This document shows positions 50,969-59,975 of a stretch of DNA of 64,000 nucleotides, piece by piece. Source of the stretch: an uncultured Bacteroidota bacterium (GTDB lineage: Bacteria > Bacteroidota > Bacteroidia > Flavobacteriales > Flavobacteriaceae). Within the stretch, counting starts at the first letter, position 1, and every line of letters starts with the position of its first letter. Position numbers and translations under genes: made by a program. Where the stretch lies: positions 1 to 64,000 of the forward strand of contig CABXKB010000002.1 of the NCBI GenBank assembly GCA_902512755.1, read 5' to 3'. The notes beneath the pieces were generated by a model, which saw only the letters and a program-made list of their open reading frames with translations, searched no databases and was not told the DNA's origin.

Positions 50969-52252
50969 TTAAGAAAAAAGAGCATCCATTTTCTTTTTTA
51001 TAGCTTCTAATCCTAAATTATCAATACTACCAATATGAGTATGTTTCACGTTTCGATTAGGTTTGAAGTCATTTTTTTCTATAGCATTACCTAATTCTCG
51101 ATAAGCATCTCGAAATGGCTTTCCCTCTAACACTTCTTGATTGAGAGTATCTACACTAAACAAGTAGTCGTATTTTTCTTGATCAGTAATGTTTTTTTTC
51201 ACTTTTATACTTGGTAAACTAAACACAAGAATTTCCAAACAAGATTTTATTTCTTGAATAGCCTCAATAATTGGTCCTTTAGTCAGTTGCATCTCCCTGT
51301 GATAACCACTTGGTAGATTTGTGGTCAATAAAGCCAGTTGATTTGGTAATGCCTCTAGTGTATTGCATTTTCCACGAACTAATTCAAATAGGTCTGGATT
51401 TTTTTTGTGTGGCATAATGCTAGATCCAGTTGTTAAATCATCGGGAAAAGAAATAAAGTTGAAATCTTGACCCATATATAGGCAAATATCCATACTAAAC
51501 TTTGCTAGTGTACTACCAATAGATGATATGGCCATAGCGGTACTTTTTTCAAGTTTTCCTCTACCCATCTGTGCAGCTACTGAATTTATTTTGAGCTGTG
51601 CAAAGTCTAAAGATTTTGTGGTAAATTTTCTATCGATTGGGAAGGCACTTCCATAACCCGCAGCACTACCTAATGGATTTTGATCAGCAATTTTATATGC
51701 GCTTTGCCAAAAGTAAAGATCGTCTATTAAACTTTCAGCATAGGCAGAAAACCATAACCCGAATGAAGAGGGCATAGCTACTTGTAAATGCGTATATCCA
51801 GGTAATAACTTGTTTTGATGTTCCTTTGCTAAGGAAAGCAAGAGTTCAAAGAGCTCCTTCACTTGTTTTTTTATTTCATTTAACTCACACTTTAAGTAAA
51901 GATGTATAGCGACTAGGATTTGGTCATTTCTTGAGCGTGCTGTATGAATTTTTTTTCCTAGATCACCTAAATCTTGAATTAATAAATACTCAATTTTAGA
52001 ATGCATATCCTCAAATTCATCTTCTATGGTGAATTTACCTTCTGTAGCTTGTTGTTGAATTTCAGTTAAAGCATCGGTAAGTTGTTTGGCTTCTTTTGAG
52101 CTAATTAATCCAATTATAGATAACATTTTTGCATGTGCAATTGATGCTTGACAATCATATTTTGCAAGCACTAAATCGTATTCACGGTCTTTCCCAACGG
52201 TAAATTGATCTACTTTTTCATGGGCAGATGACCCTTTTTGCCAAAGTTTCAT
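50969..52252 (-). CDS. argH: argininosuccinate lyase
   Basis: A 427-aa member of the fumarase/aspartase superfamily, making arginine and fumarate. Signature GSSIMPHKKNPDLFELVRGK carries the flexible loop with the catalytic Ser; HTARSRNDQILVAIHLYLK and PGYTHLQVAMPSSFGLWF give the other active-site blocks. It is somewhat shorter at the C-terminus than E. coli ArgH (457 aa). Last gene of the arginine operon, one base after argE. A convergent intergenic gap of 112 bases with no obvious hairpin follows. Confidence 0.92.
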   Translation of the reverse strand: MKLWQKGSSAHEKVDQFTVGKDREYDLVLAKYDCQASIAHAKMLSIIGLISSKEAKQLTDALTEIQQQATEGKFTIEDEFEDMHSKIEYLLIQDLGDLGKKIHTARSRNDQILVAIHLYLKCELNEIKKQVKELFELLLSLAKEHQNKLLPGYTHLQVAMPSSFGLWFSAYAESLIDDLYFWQSAYKIADQNPLGSAAGYGSAFPIDRKFTTKSLDFAQLKINSVAAQMGRGKLEKSTAMAISSIGSTLAKFSMDICLYMGQDFNFISFPDDLTTGSSIMPHKKNPDLFELVRGKCNTLEALPNQLALLTTNLPSGYHREMQLTKGPIIEAIQEIKSCLEILVFSLPSIKVKKNITDQEKYDYLFSVDTLNQEVLEGKPFRDAYRELGNAIEKNDFKPNRNVKHTHIGSIDNLGLEAIKKKMDALFS

Positions 52253-52253
52253 T

Positions 52254-53309
52254 TTAAAGTATTTTATTTAATAAGTTAATATACAAAGCAATACCTTCTT
52301 CTATCTCCTTTACAAAAATAAATTCATTTGCGCTATGTGATCTAGTAGAATCACCTGGACCTAATTTAAGGGATGGACAACTCAGTTTTGCTTGATCTGA
52401 CAAAGTTGGAGAGCCATAAGTGCTTCTGCCTAGTTCAACCCCCGCTTTAACAAGAGGATGTTCTAATGAGATAGATGAAGAATTTAGATTTAATGACCTC
52501 GGTATCATGGGTAAAGGTGAATTTTCTTGTATTAAAGTTACAATCTCTTTATTACTGTAACAATCATTTACCCTAACGTCAACTACCAAATCAAGACTTG
52601 CTGGAACTACATTGTGTTGATTTCCTGCACTAATTTGGGTAACAGTTATTTTAACAGGACCTAAAGTGTCTGATTCTTTTTCAAAGTAAAAGTTTTCTAA
52701 CCATTTAAGTACTTTAGGAAGTTTTGAGATCGGATTGTCTTTATTTGGATGAGCTGCATGACTCGCAGTTCCTTCTACTTTTCCATCAAATACAACTAAT
52801 CCTTTTTCTGCAATTGCCAATTGCATCAAAGTAGGTTCCCCAACAATAGCAACATCAATTGAAGGTAGTGAAGGCAAAAGACTGTTTAATCCATTATTGC
52901 CAGAACTTTCTTCTTCAGCTGTGGCCGCTATGATAAGATTGTATTCTGGATTTGGATAGTCGTAGAAATGAGTGAATAAAGAAATTAGAGAAACCAAAGC
53001 TCCACCTGCATCATTACTTCCTAAACCATATAATTTTCCATCCTCTATATGTGGCTGAAATGGATCTTTAGTATAAGCGGAGTTAGGTTTTACTGTATCA
53101 TGATGTGAATTTAAAAGAAGAGTAGGTTTACTATCGTCAAAAAATTTATTAAAGGCATAAACATTATAATCTTGTTTTTTAAATGGGATATTATGATCGC
53201 TAAACCACTTTCCAATTCGAGCAGCAGTTTTATCTTCTTCACCTGAAAAAGATTTTATAGAAATTAAATCGTGTAGCAGCAAAATTGCCTTTTCACTTAA
53301 TTTTTTCAT
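52254..53309 (-). CDS. argE: M20 family acylornithine deacylase (ArgE-like)
   Basis: A 351-aa zinc hydrolase. Metal site blocks: LLLNSHHDTVKP, KLYGLGSNDAGGALVSLISL and AATAEEESSGNNGL with the catalytic Glu; then AIVGEPTLMQLAIAEKG. In a Bacteroidota arginine operon it should remove the acyl group (acetyl or succinyl) from acylcitrulline after the ArgF' step, not from ornithine. Its start overlaps the end of argB by 4 bases. M20 enzymes are also annotated as DapE-like, but the operon settles the role. Confidence 0.85.
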   Translation of the reverse strand: MKKLSEKAILLLHDLISIKSFSGEEDKTAARIGKWFSDHNIPFKKQDYNVYAFNKFFDDSKPTLLLNSHHDTVKPNSAYTKDPFQPHIEDGKLYGLGSNDAGGALVSLISLFTHFYDYPNPEYNLIIAATAEEESSGNNGLNSLLPSLPSIDVAIVGEPTLMQLAIAEKGLVVFDGKVEGTASHAAHPNKDNPISKLPKVLKWLENFYFEKESDTLGPVKITVTQISAGNQHNVVPASLDLVVDVRVNDCYSNKEIVTLIQENSPLPMIPRSLNLNSSSISLEHPLVKAGVELGRSTYGSPTLSDQAKLSCPSLKLGPGDSTRSHSANEFIFVKEIEEGIALYINLLNKIL

Positions 53310-54082
53310 CTTAATGTAATTGAAGTATAAGGGGTGGCTCGATTTATCATTTTTGAATTACCAATTGCAACTTCACTTACACCCCCATCTAACGCATCAA
53401 ATGCATTCTGTAATTTAGGTATCATCCCTTGCGAAATTGTATTAGTTAATAATAAGTTTTGATATGATTGTTTATTTATTTTTTTAATCAATGATGATGA
53501 ATCCTCTATATCTTTCATTACTCCAGGTAATTCAAAACAATAATTTAGTTTTATTTCAAAATCTTTAGCTAAAGACTTTCCAATCTCTGCTGTTATAGTG
53601 TCAGCATTGGTGTTTAAAAGTTGTCCATTCCCATCATGGGTAATGGCGCAATATACAGGAATGATATTTTGTTTAAAAATTTGATTAAACCAGTCGTTAT
53701 TAACCCAAGTAACATCTCCAACAAAACCATAATTAATTGATCCTACAGGACGTTTTACTGCTTTTATAGAGTCAGCATCTGCTCCTGATAAACCTAGTGC
53801 ATTACATCCCAAACCTTGTAAATGAGCGACGATAGATTTATTTACCTGACCCGCATAAAGCGCAGTGATTAGCTCTAGTGTATCTAAATTAGTAACTCTT
53901 CGACCATCTTTCATTTGAACTGGTATTCCAAGTTTTTCTGCCCAAGCGGTTGCTCTTTTACCGCCACCATGAACTAGAACTTTGGGTCCTTTTATACCAG
54001 TGAAATCTTTCAGAAAGGAAAGAAGTTTTTCCTTTTGTTCAATAATAGCACCGCCTATTTTTACAATATTTAGTTTAGGCAT
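53306..54082 (-). CDS. argB: acylglutamate kinase
   Basis: I start at the ATG giving MPKLNIVKIGGAIIEQ; a TTG two codons upstream is less likely. The 258-aa amino acid kinase shows VKIGGAIIE, VLVHGGGKRATAWAEKLG and LNTNADTITAEIGKSLA, with C-terminal NTISQGMIPKLQNAFDAL (the K-site of AK-family kinases). It phosphorylates N-acyl-glutamate. Its ATG overlaps the end of argF' by 8 bases (ATGCCTAA), so translation is coupled. Slightly shorter than the 260-300 aa typical size. Confidence 0.92.
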   Translation of the reverse strand: MPKLNIVKIGGAIIEQKEKLLSFLKDFTGIKGPKVLVHGGGKRATAWAEKLGIPVQMKDGRRVTNLDTLELITALYAGQVNKSIVAHLQGLGCNALGLSGADADSIKAVKRPVGSINYGFVGDVTWVNNDWFNQIFKQNIIPVYCAITHDGNGQLLNTNADTITAEIGKSLAKDFEIKLNYCFELPGVMKDIEDSSSLIKKINKQSYQNLLLTNTISQGMIPKLQNAFDALDGGVSEVAIGNSKMINRATPYTSITLR

Positions 54083-55022
54083 GATCAAGTAAAATTTTTA
54101 GTACAGCCTGAGCGGCGAAAGTACGATTATTAGCTTGTTCAATTACCAAGGAATTTGAATTGTCAAGCACACTGTCTGAAGCTACAATATTACGACGAAT
54201 AGGGAGGCAATGCATAAACTTGGCATTTTTGGTTAGACTCATTTTTTCTTTTGTAAGCATCCATTTCTCATCAGTTCTCAATATCTGTCCATATTGCTGA
54301 TAGGAACACCAATTTTTAGCATAAACAAAGTCAGCATTTTGTATAGCTTCAGATTGGTTATGTAAAACAGGAATGTTTTTTGTGATATTTTTATCCAAGT
54401 CATAACCTTTCGGGTTAGCAATAACATAATCTGCTTCTTGAAATGACATCATTTGAGTAAATGAATTAGCTACTGCATGAGGCAGAGCTTTTGGATGGGG
54501 AGTCCAAGTTAAAACAACTTTTGGGCGATATTTTTTTTTGTGTTCTTCTAGTGTTACTGCATCTGCCAATGCTTGCAAGGGATGGCCAGTAGCACTTTCC
54601 ATATTTATGACAGGAATTTTAGCATATTTAGCAAAGCTTTTTAAAACAATTTCAGCCTCATCTTGTTTTTTATTAGTAAGTGAAGCAAAAGCTCTAATCG
54701 CAACCATGTCACAATATTGGGAAACTACAGCAGCAGCTTCTCGTATGTGTTCAGAACGAATTCCTCGCATTTGTGTACCATCTTCAAATTCCAAAGCCCA
54801 TGCTTCATTAGAAAAATTCATAACCATGGTTGAAAACCCAAGTTGTTGGGCCGCTTTTTGAGTACTTAATCGGGTTCTTAAACTTGGGTTAAAAAATAAT
54901 AATCCCAAAGTTTTTCGTTTTCCAATATCTTCATGAGAGTAGGGGCTTTCCTTTAATGATTTCGCAAGGTCTAAAGCCTTTTGAAAGTTAGGTAAGTCAT
55001 TTAAAGTGATGAAATGTTTCAT
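54075..55022 (-). CDS. argF': N-acylornithine (probably N-succinylornithine) carbamoyltransferase ArgF'
   Basis: A 315-aa transcarbamylase. The carbamoyl phosphate site is FFNPSLRTRLS (residues 43-53), the SxRTR form with Leu48 seen in the acyl-ornithine enzymes and not the STRTR of ordinary OTCase; ESATGHPLQALAD and KFMHCLPIRRNIV are the other blocks. Published work places the acetyl versus succinyl specificity at one residue (Glu92 in the Xanthomonas acetyl enzyme, Pro90 in the Bacteroides succinyl enzyme). By my count this protein has Ser90 (IRSEHIREA), which fits the succinyl type. The numbering is hand-counted. Overlaps argD by 4 bases. Confidence 0.88.
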   Translation of the reverse strand: MKHFITLNDLPNFQKALDLAKSLKESPYSHEDIGKRKTLGLLFFNPSLRTRLSTQKAAQQLGFSTMVMNFSNEAWALEFEDGTQMRGIRSEHIREAAAVVSQYCDMVAIRAFASLTNKKQDEAEIVLKSFAKYAKIPVINMESATGHPLQALADAVTLEEHKKKYRPKVVLTWTPHPKALPHAVANSFTQMMSFQEADYVIANPKGYDLDKNITKNIPVLHNQSEAIQNADFVYAKNWCSYQQYGQILRTDEKWMLTKEKMSLTKNAKFMHCLPIRRNIVASDSVLDNSNSLVIEQANNRTFAAQAVLKILLDHA

Positions 55023-56158
55023 GCGTTTATGGCTTTAAGGGCTTTTTCTAATTTTTGAAAGAAGAGGTCAATATGTTTTTTTTGAACAGTTAAAGGTGGA
55101 AGAATACGTAATAAATTTTTATTACTGCTTCCCCCTGTAAAGATATGCTGATTATAAATTAATTCTTTACGTAAAGTACTGACCTGAAAATCAAATTCAA
55201 GTCCTAGCATTAAGCCTCTTCCTTTTATTTTTTTTACACTAGGGATGTTTTTAGCGTATTCTATAAAATAGTCACCAAGTTCTTTTGCATGCTCTTGAAG
55301 ATCTTCTTTTTTTAAAACATCCAGAACCGCTAAAGATGCAGAGCAAGCAAGGTGATTCCCTCCAAAGGTTGTTCCTAACATACCATGTTTTGATTTAATT
55401 GAAGAATGCGCTAAGACACCTCCGATAGGAAATCCATTACCCATTCCCTTTGCCATAGAAATTATGTCCGGTTCAATACGATATTTTTGATAGGAAAAAA
55501 AGGTTCCAGTTCTGCTAAATCCAGCTTGAACTTCATCAGCAATCAAGCAAGCATTATTAATTTTACATAATCTATCCATTGTATAGATAAATTTTTCCGA
55601 GGGTTCATCTAAACCACCCACTCCTTGAATGGCTTCAAATATTACGGCACAAACATCTCCTTTTTTAATTTCAGCTTCTAAAAGTTTTTCATCATTAAAT
55701 GGTAAGAAAGTAACTTCTTGTTGAAGATTTAAGGGTGCATTAATAGCCAGATTATCTGTTGCAGCAACTGCAGCAGATGTTCTACCATGAAAAGAATGAT
55801 TAAAAGCAATGATGCGTTTTTTACCAGTCACGAAAGAGGCGAGTTTCAAAGCGTTTTCATTAGCTTCAGCACCCGAGCTACATAAAAACAATTGATAGTT
55901 ATGGCAGCTTGACTGTTCACCAATAGCATTAGCTAATTCTTGTTGTAGGGGGTTTTTTACTGCATTTGAATAAAAGCCAATGTAGTTTAATTGTTTAGTT
56001 AAACGTTCTTTGTAATGATTATGTCCGTGACCAATTGATATGACAGCATGGCCACCATAAAAATCTAAGTACTCAATCCCTTTCTCATCATAAACATAAA
56101 CATCTTTAGCATGAGTAGGTGTAACATCATAAAGTGGATAAACATCAAAAAGTTTCAT
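55019..56158 (-). CDS. argD: acylornithine aminotransferase
   Basis: A 379-aa class III PLP aminotransferase. Blocks: DFYGGHAVISIGHGHNHY, LFLCSSGAEANENALKLA, NHSFHGRTSAAVAATDN, CLIADEVQAGFSRTGTFFSY, DIISMAKGMGNGFPIGGVLAHS (PLP Lys) and GTTFGGNHLACSASLAVLD. It transfers an amino group to N-acylglutamate semialdehyde. It shares one base with the proC stop codon and overlaps argF' by 4 bases. In an acylated-intermediate pathway the acyl group would be acetyl or succinyl; this cannot be told from the motifs. Confidence 0.92.
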   Translation of the reverse strand: MKLFDVYPLYDVTPTHAKDVYVYDEKGIEYLDFYGGHAVISIGHGHNHYKERLTKQLNYIGFYSNAVKNPLQQELANAIGEQSSCHNYQLFLCSSGAEANENALKLASFVTGKKRIIAFNHSFHGRTSAAVAATDNLAINAPLNLQQEVTFLPFNDEKLLEAEIKKGDVCAVIFEAIQGVGGLDEPSEKFIYTMDRLCKINNACLIADEVQAGFSRTGTFFSYQKYRIEPDIISMAKGMGNGFPIGGVLAHSSIKSKHGMLGTTFGGNHLACSASLAVLDVLKKEDLQEHAKELGDYFIEYAKNIPSVKKIKGRGLMLGLEFDFQVSTLRKELIYNQHIFTGGSSNKNLLRILPPLTVQKKHIDLFFQKLEKALKAINA

Positions 56159-56952
56159 TATTGTTTTGAGATTTCGTTTATTTTATTGAATGAGGCAACT
56201 AATCCTTTTATTAAAGAAGAACTTAATCCTTCATGTTCCATTTCATTTAACCCTGTAATCGTACAACCTCGAGGCGTGGTCACTTTATCGATTTCTTGTT
56301 CAGGGTGTGTGTCTGTTTCAATTAAAAGGCTTGCAGCTCCGAGAGCGGTCTGCATAGACATTTTCATCGCTTCATCAGCATCAAAACCCAACTGAACTCC
56401 TCCCTGGGTTGTTGCACGAATCAAGCGCATCCAAAAAGCAATTCCACTGGCACAGATAACTGTGGCAGCTTGCATATGTTCTTCAGCAATTTTAATAGAT
56501 GTGCCAAGCCCATTAAAAATTGCCATTGCAACATCTATTCGCTTTTCACCTACTTTGTTACTGCACAAGCAGGTCATTGATTTTCCAACTGAAATAGCTG
56601 TATTGGGCATTGAACGAATAATAGGAATATGTGTTCCAATGACTGCTTCAATGCGTTCAATTTTAAAACCAGTTATGGTAGAGATGATAACATGGTTTTC
56701 CCCTAAAAGATCTTTTACTTTAGTTAATATTTTTTCCATATGACCGGGTTGAACGGCAAAGATTAAAATATCAGAATTACGAACTGCTTCTAAATTATCT
56801 TTGGAAACCAATACTTGATTGGACTTATTCCAATCCTTTAATGAATCAGGATTTCGTTTGGTTAAATATAAAGTTGTAATACTGTTATTTATTAAAAGAC
56901 CTTTTGCGATACTTAGACCTAAATTTCCAGTTCCGATAATTGCTATTTTCAT
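56158..56952 (-). CDS. proC: pyrroline-5-carboxylate reductase
   Basis: A 264-aa NAD(P)H reductase. Rossmann start IAIIGTGNLGLSIAKGLLIN, central ILIFAVQPGHMEKIL and RSMPNTAISVGKSMT, and the C-terminal signature EQEIDKVTTPRGCTITGLNEME. It makes proline from pyrroline-5-carboxylate. Its place inside the arginine operon, between argC and argD, links proline to the same promoter and is the gene order I know from other Bacteroidota. Length is close to the usual 270 aa. Confidence 0.92.
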   Translation of the reverse strand: MKIAIIGTGNLGLSIAKGLLINNSITTLYLTKRNPDSLKDWNKSNQVLVSKDNLEAVRNSDILIFAVQPGHMEKILTKVKDLLGENHVIISTITGFKIERIEAVIGTHIPIIRSMPNTAISVGKSMTCLCSNKVGEKRIDVAMAIFNGLGTSIKIAEEHMQAATVICASGIAFWMRLIRATTQGGVQLGFDADEAMKMSMQTALGAASLLIETDTHPEQEIDKVTTPRGCTITGLNEMEHEGLSSSLIKGLVASFNKINEISKQ

Positions 56953-56957
56953 GTTGA

Positions 56958-57932
56958 TTAAAATATGGATGTTTTTAATTGAAGACCTAGGTTTTCTTCC
57001 CAGCCCATCATAAGATTTAAATTTTGTAAGGCTTGCCCAGAGGCACCTTTAATTAAATTATCTATTATTGAGGTTACCAATAGCTTATTATTATGCTTGT
57101 GTAAATGCAAAAAGCATTGGTTTGAGTTAATGACTAATTTTAAATGTACTTCCTTTTTGGACACTTGTGTAAAGGGTGCGATTTTATAAAAGTCTTCATA
57201 TAGTTTGAATGCATCATTTAAATTTCCATCAAAAAATGTATAGGCTGTAGCGAAAATACCTCTTGTAAAGTCTCCGCGTTGAGGTAAGAAGAAAACATCA
57301 GTATTTTTTCCTTGTACTTGATTTAAAGTTTCTTCGATTTCCCAAAGGTGTTGATGAGTAAAAGGTTTGTACCAAGAAAGATTATTATTTCTCCAACTAA
57401 AATGACTCGTAGCAGAATTAACCACTCCAGCACCTGTACTTCCCGTAGTAGCATTAACATGTATAGCACTATTCAATTTATTTGCATTAGCCAATGGGAG
57501 TAAAGCTAGCTGTATAGCGGTGGCAAAACAGCCAGGATTAGCAATAGATTTAGCTTTTTTAATAGCTATTTTATTAATTTCTGGAAGACCATAAACAAAT
57601 TCTCTTTGTTTAAATTTTGCATCTTTTTTCAGGCGAAAATCATTACTTAAATCAATAATAAAAGTAGCATCTGAAAAAGGATGATTTTCTAAAAATTTCA
57701 ATGAATTCCCATGACCTAAACACAAAAAAATGACATCAACTTTTGTATTGACTTGATCAGTAAATTTTAACTCAACTTGGCCTAATAGATCTTGATGAGT
57801 TTCACTTACAAGGTCTCCAGGTCTAGTTGTGCTATATATAAAATCGAGAATAAGTGAGGGGTGATTTATTACCAGTCGTAATAACTCTCCTCCTGTATAA
57901 CCTGAACCACCAATAATACCAACTGTTTTCAT
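56958..57932 (-). CDS. argC: N-acyl-gamma-glutamyl-phosphate reductase
   Basis: A 324-aa reductase with NADP fold VGIIGGSGYTGGELLRLVINHP, active-site Cys in SIANPGCFATAIQLALLPL, and the motif NATTGSTGAGVVNSATSHFSWRNNN. It reduces N-acylglutamyl phosphate to the semialdehyde. It starts inside the end of argG (4-base overlap) and is followed by proC after 5 bases. Slightly short of the 340-350 aa norm but complete. Confidence 0.93.
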   Translation of the reverse strand: MKTVGIIGGSGYTGGELLRLVINHPSLILDFIYSTTRPGDLVSETHQDLLGQVELKFTDQVNTKVDVIFLCLGHGNSLKFLENHPFSDATFIIDLSNDFRLKKDAKFKQREFVYGLPEINKIAIKKAKSIANPGCFATAIQLALLPLANANKLNSAIHVNATTGSTGAGVVNSATSHFSWRNNNLSWYKPFTHQHLWEIEETLNQVQGKNTDVFFLPQRGDFTRGIFATAYTFFDGNLNDAFKLYEDFYKIAPFTQVSKKEVHLKLVINSNQCFLHLHKHNNKLLVTSIIDNLIKGASGQALQNLNLMMGWEENLGLQLKTSIF

Positions 57933-59116
57933 TTGTTTAAGGGATTTACGGTTCCAAAAATTTTATGTGCGTTTGATATAATTTTTATAAACCCTTTTGC
58001 ATCATCTGCTGTCCAAGCCTTATTCATTTCCCCGTAGTTCCCAAATGAGGCATTCATTAAATCATTAGGAGATTTAACGCCCTGTAATTCAAAACGATAT
58101 GGATGAAGTGTTACAAATACATCACCGTTGACTGTTTTTTGACTACTTTTTAGGAAGGCTTCAATATCCCTCATGACTGCATCAAGATAATTTCCCTCAT
58201 GCAGTTGCATGCCATAGAAGTTTGACATTTGTTCTTTTTGGAATTGTTGCCACTTACTTTGGGTATGTTTTTCAAGTAGGTGATGGGCTTTAATTATAAT
58301 CATAGGAGCTGCTGCTTCAAAACCTACTCGACCTTTAATTCCAATTATTGTGTCTCCAACATGAATGTCTCGACCAATAGCATAATCTTTAGCAATTTCT
58401 TGTAATTGCTGGATTAAATTAACCGGATTTCCACTTTTTTTATTTAGGGCAACCAATTCTCCTAATTTAAAACTTAAGATTATTTTCTTAGGCGTAGTTT
58501 CAATCAATTGATTAGGGTAAGCATTATCAGGTAGTGATTGGATTGAAGTTAGAGTTTCATTTCCCCCAACACTAGTTCCCCAAAGTCCTTGATTAATAGA
58601 GTATTGAGTTTTTTTCCATGAAAGATTAATCCCCTGACTTTTTAGGAATTGAATTTCCGTTTCTCTAGATAGTTGTTTATCACGAATAGGAGTAATAATT
58701 TCTATATTAGGGGCAAGTACTTGAAAGATTAAATCAAAGCGTACCTGATCATTTCCTGCACCGGTACTTCCGTGGGCAATAAATTTCGCTTTAATGCTTT
58801 TAGCATACTCTATAATTTCTATAGCCTGAACAATACGTTCTGCACTCACTGATAAAGGGTATGTGTTATTTTTTAATACATTTCCAAAAATCAAATATTT
58901 TACAATTTTTTCGTAAAATGATTTTAAAGCATTAATAGAGCGATAGGTATTTGCACCCATAGTATAGGCGTTTTTTTCTTGCTCTTTGATTTGATTGGCT
59001 GAAAATCCACCAGTGTTAATACTTACCGCATGGACTTCATAGTCTTCATCTGAAAGGGTTTTTAGGCAATATGAGGTATCTAGGCCTCCGCTATATGCTA
59101 GGACAAGTTTTTTCAT
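57929..59116 (-). CDS. argG: argininosuccinate synthase
   Basis: A 395-aa ligase. The ATP P-loop is LVLAYSGGLDTSYCLKTL; FIAHGSTGAGNDQVRFDL and NGDVFVTLHPYRFELQGVKSP are family blocks. It joins citrulline and aspartate using ATP. It is the second gene of the operon, 3 bases after the GNAT gene. No truncation is seen. Confidence 0.93.
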   Translation of the reverse strand: MKKLVLAYSGGLDTSYCLKTLSDEDYEVHAVSINTGGFSANQIKEQEKNAYTMGANTYRSINALKSFYEKIVKYLIFGNVLKNNTYPLSVSAERIVQAIEIIEYAKSIKAKFIAHGSTGAGNDQVRFDLIFQVLAPNIEIITPIRDKQLSRETEIQFLKSQGINLSWKKTQYSINQGLWGTSVGGNETLTSIQSLPDNAYPNQLIETTPKKIILSFKLGELVALNKKSGNPVNLIQQLQEIAKDYAIGRDIHVGDTIIGIKGRVGFEAAAPMIIIKAHHLLEKHTQSKWQQFQKEQMSNFYGMQLHEGNYLDAVMRDIEAFLKSSQKTVNGDVFVTLHPYRFELQGVKSPNDLMNASFGNYGEMNKAWTADDAKGFIKIISNAHKIFGTVNPLNK

Positions 59117-59119
59117 TTC

Positions 59120-59701
59120 TTATTTTTTTTTAAAAAGGCCACTTAAAAAAGTGTTGCTCTTAGAAGAATTTTCATTTTTTTCGTTAGGGTCGTGAAGCAT
59201 TCCTGTACACAAGCAAAGTTTACGTTCAGTCCTTGTTAAGATATCAAAATTTTTACAAGTCTGACACCCTTTCCAAAATTCTGGATCATCAGTTAATTCA
59301 GAAAAGTGAACAGGCTTATAGCCTAATTCATAATTAATTTTCATCACGGCTTGCCCAGTAGTAATTCCAAATATCTTTGCTTTTGGATATTGTTTAAGTG
59401 AAATATTGAAGACTTCTTTTTTGATTTTTTTAGCCAAACCTCTACCTCGAAATTCAGGTGCCACTATTAAACCTGAGTGAGCGACATATTTCCCATGCCC
59501 CCAAATCTCTATGTAGCAAAAACCAGCAAATTTGTCTTCATCTATTGCGATGACGGCATTACCGTTTTCAATTTTAGTTGCTAAATATTCTGGAGATCTT
59601 CTGGCTATTCCAGTTCCTCTAACCTTAGCAGACTCATCGATACAGATGCTAATTTGCTTGGCATAAATTATGTGTTCCGCTTTTGCGCGTAAAATTTTCA
59701 T
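59120..59701 (-). CDS. GNAT acyltransferase, candidate N-acylglutamate synthase of the arginine operon
   Basis: A 193-aa GNAT protein. The acyl-CoA motif A is LIVAPEFRGRGLAKKIKKEV with R85-G-R-G-L-A90. Residues 140-170 contain Cys146-x2-Cys149 and Cys163-x-Cys165 (WKGCQTCKNF and KLCLCTGML), a likely zinc ribbon not present in standard ArgA. As first gene of the operon in a genome region with no other argA or argJ, it probably makes N-acetyl- or N-succinyl-glutamate, the first step. I infer this from context; the substrate is not shown. The unusual long leader upstream is listed separately. Confidence 0.75.
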   Translation of the reverse strand: MKILRAKAEHIIYAKQISICIDESAKVRGTGIARRSPEYLATKIENGNAVIAIDEDKFAGFCYIEIWGHGKYVAHSGLIVAPEFRGRGLAKKIKKEVFNISLKQYPKAKIFGITTGQAVMKINYELGYKPVHFSELTDDPEFWKGCQTCKNFDILTRTERKLCLCTGMLHDPNEKNENSSKSNTFLSGLFKKK

Positions 59702-59948
59702 TCCTTATTTAAAATGTGGTAATTATTTTTGTTTTATCGAGAAGGGAGAAGGGCACACCATACTCCATAGAAATGTTACACCCACAAGGGGCGACGAGAA
59801 ATATTACGCAACGGAAGTTTAGTTGCGAAAGGAATTAATAAAGAAGTTTTCAAATCATACATTACTTTGCAAAAGTCTATTAAAATTTTTATTTAACAAA
59901 AAAAATCAAGTCTTTTCTTAAAATAAGATAGAGTAAAGAGCGAATGCT
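59702..59948. other. intergenic leader region between the arginine operon and tilS
   Basis: Most of these bases form the 5' region of the arginine operon (minus strand). It holds a perfect 6-bp hairpin CGCAAC/GTTGCG (59807-59812 and 59822-59827, loop 9) and a locally GC-richer stretch (59750-59830) unlike neighbouring intergenic DNA, which suggests a structured transcript leader. I cannot identify a known riboswitch or T-box. Confidence 0.4.
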
Positions 59949-59956
59949 TAACTTTG
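59949..59956 (+). promoter_or_regulatory. predicted -7 element of the tilS-dsbD operon
   Basis: TAACTTTG is an exact TAnnTTTG match 19 bases before the tilS ATG. No TTTG is seen at the -33 distance. Confidence 0.5.
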
Positions 59957-59975
59957 TATTACTCAATTCAAGAGG

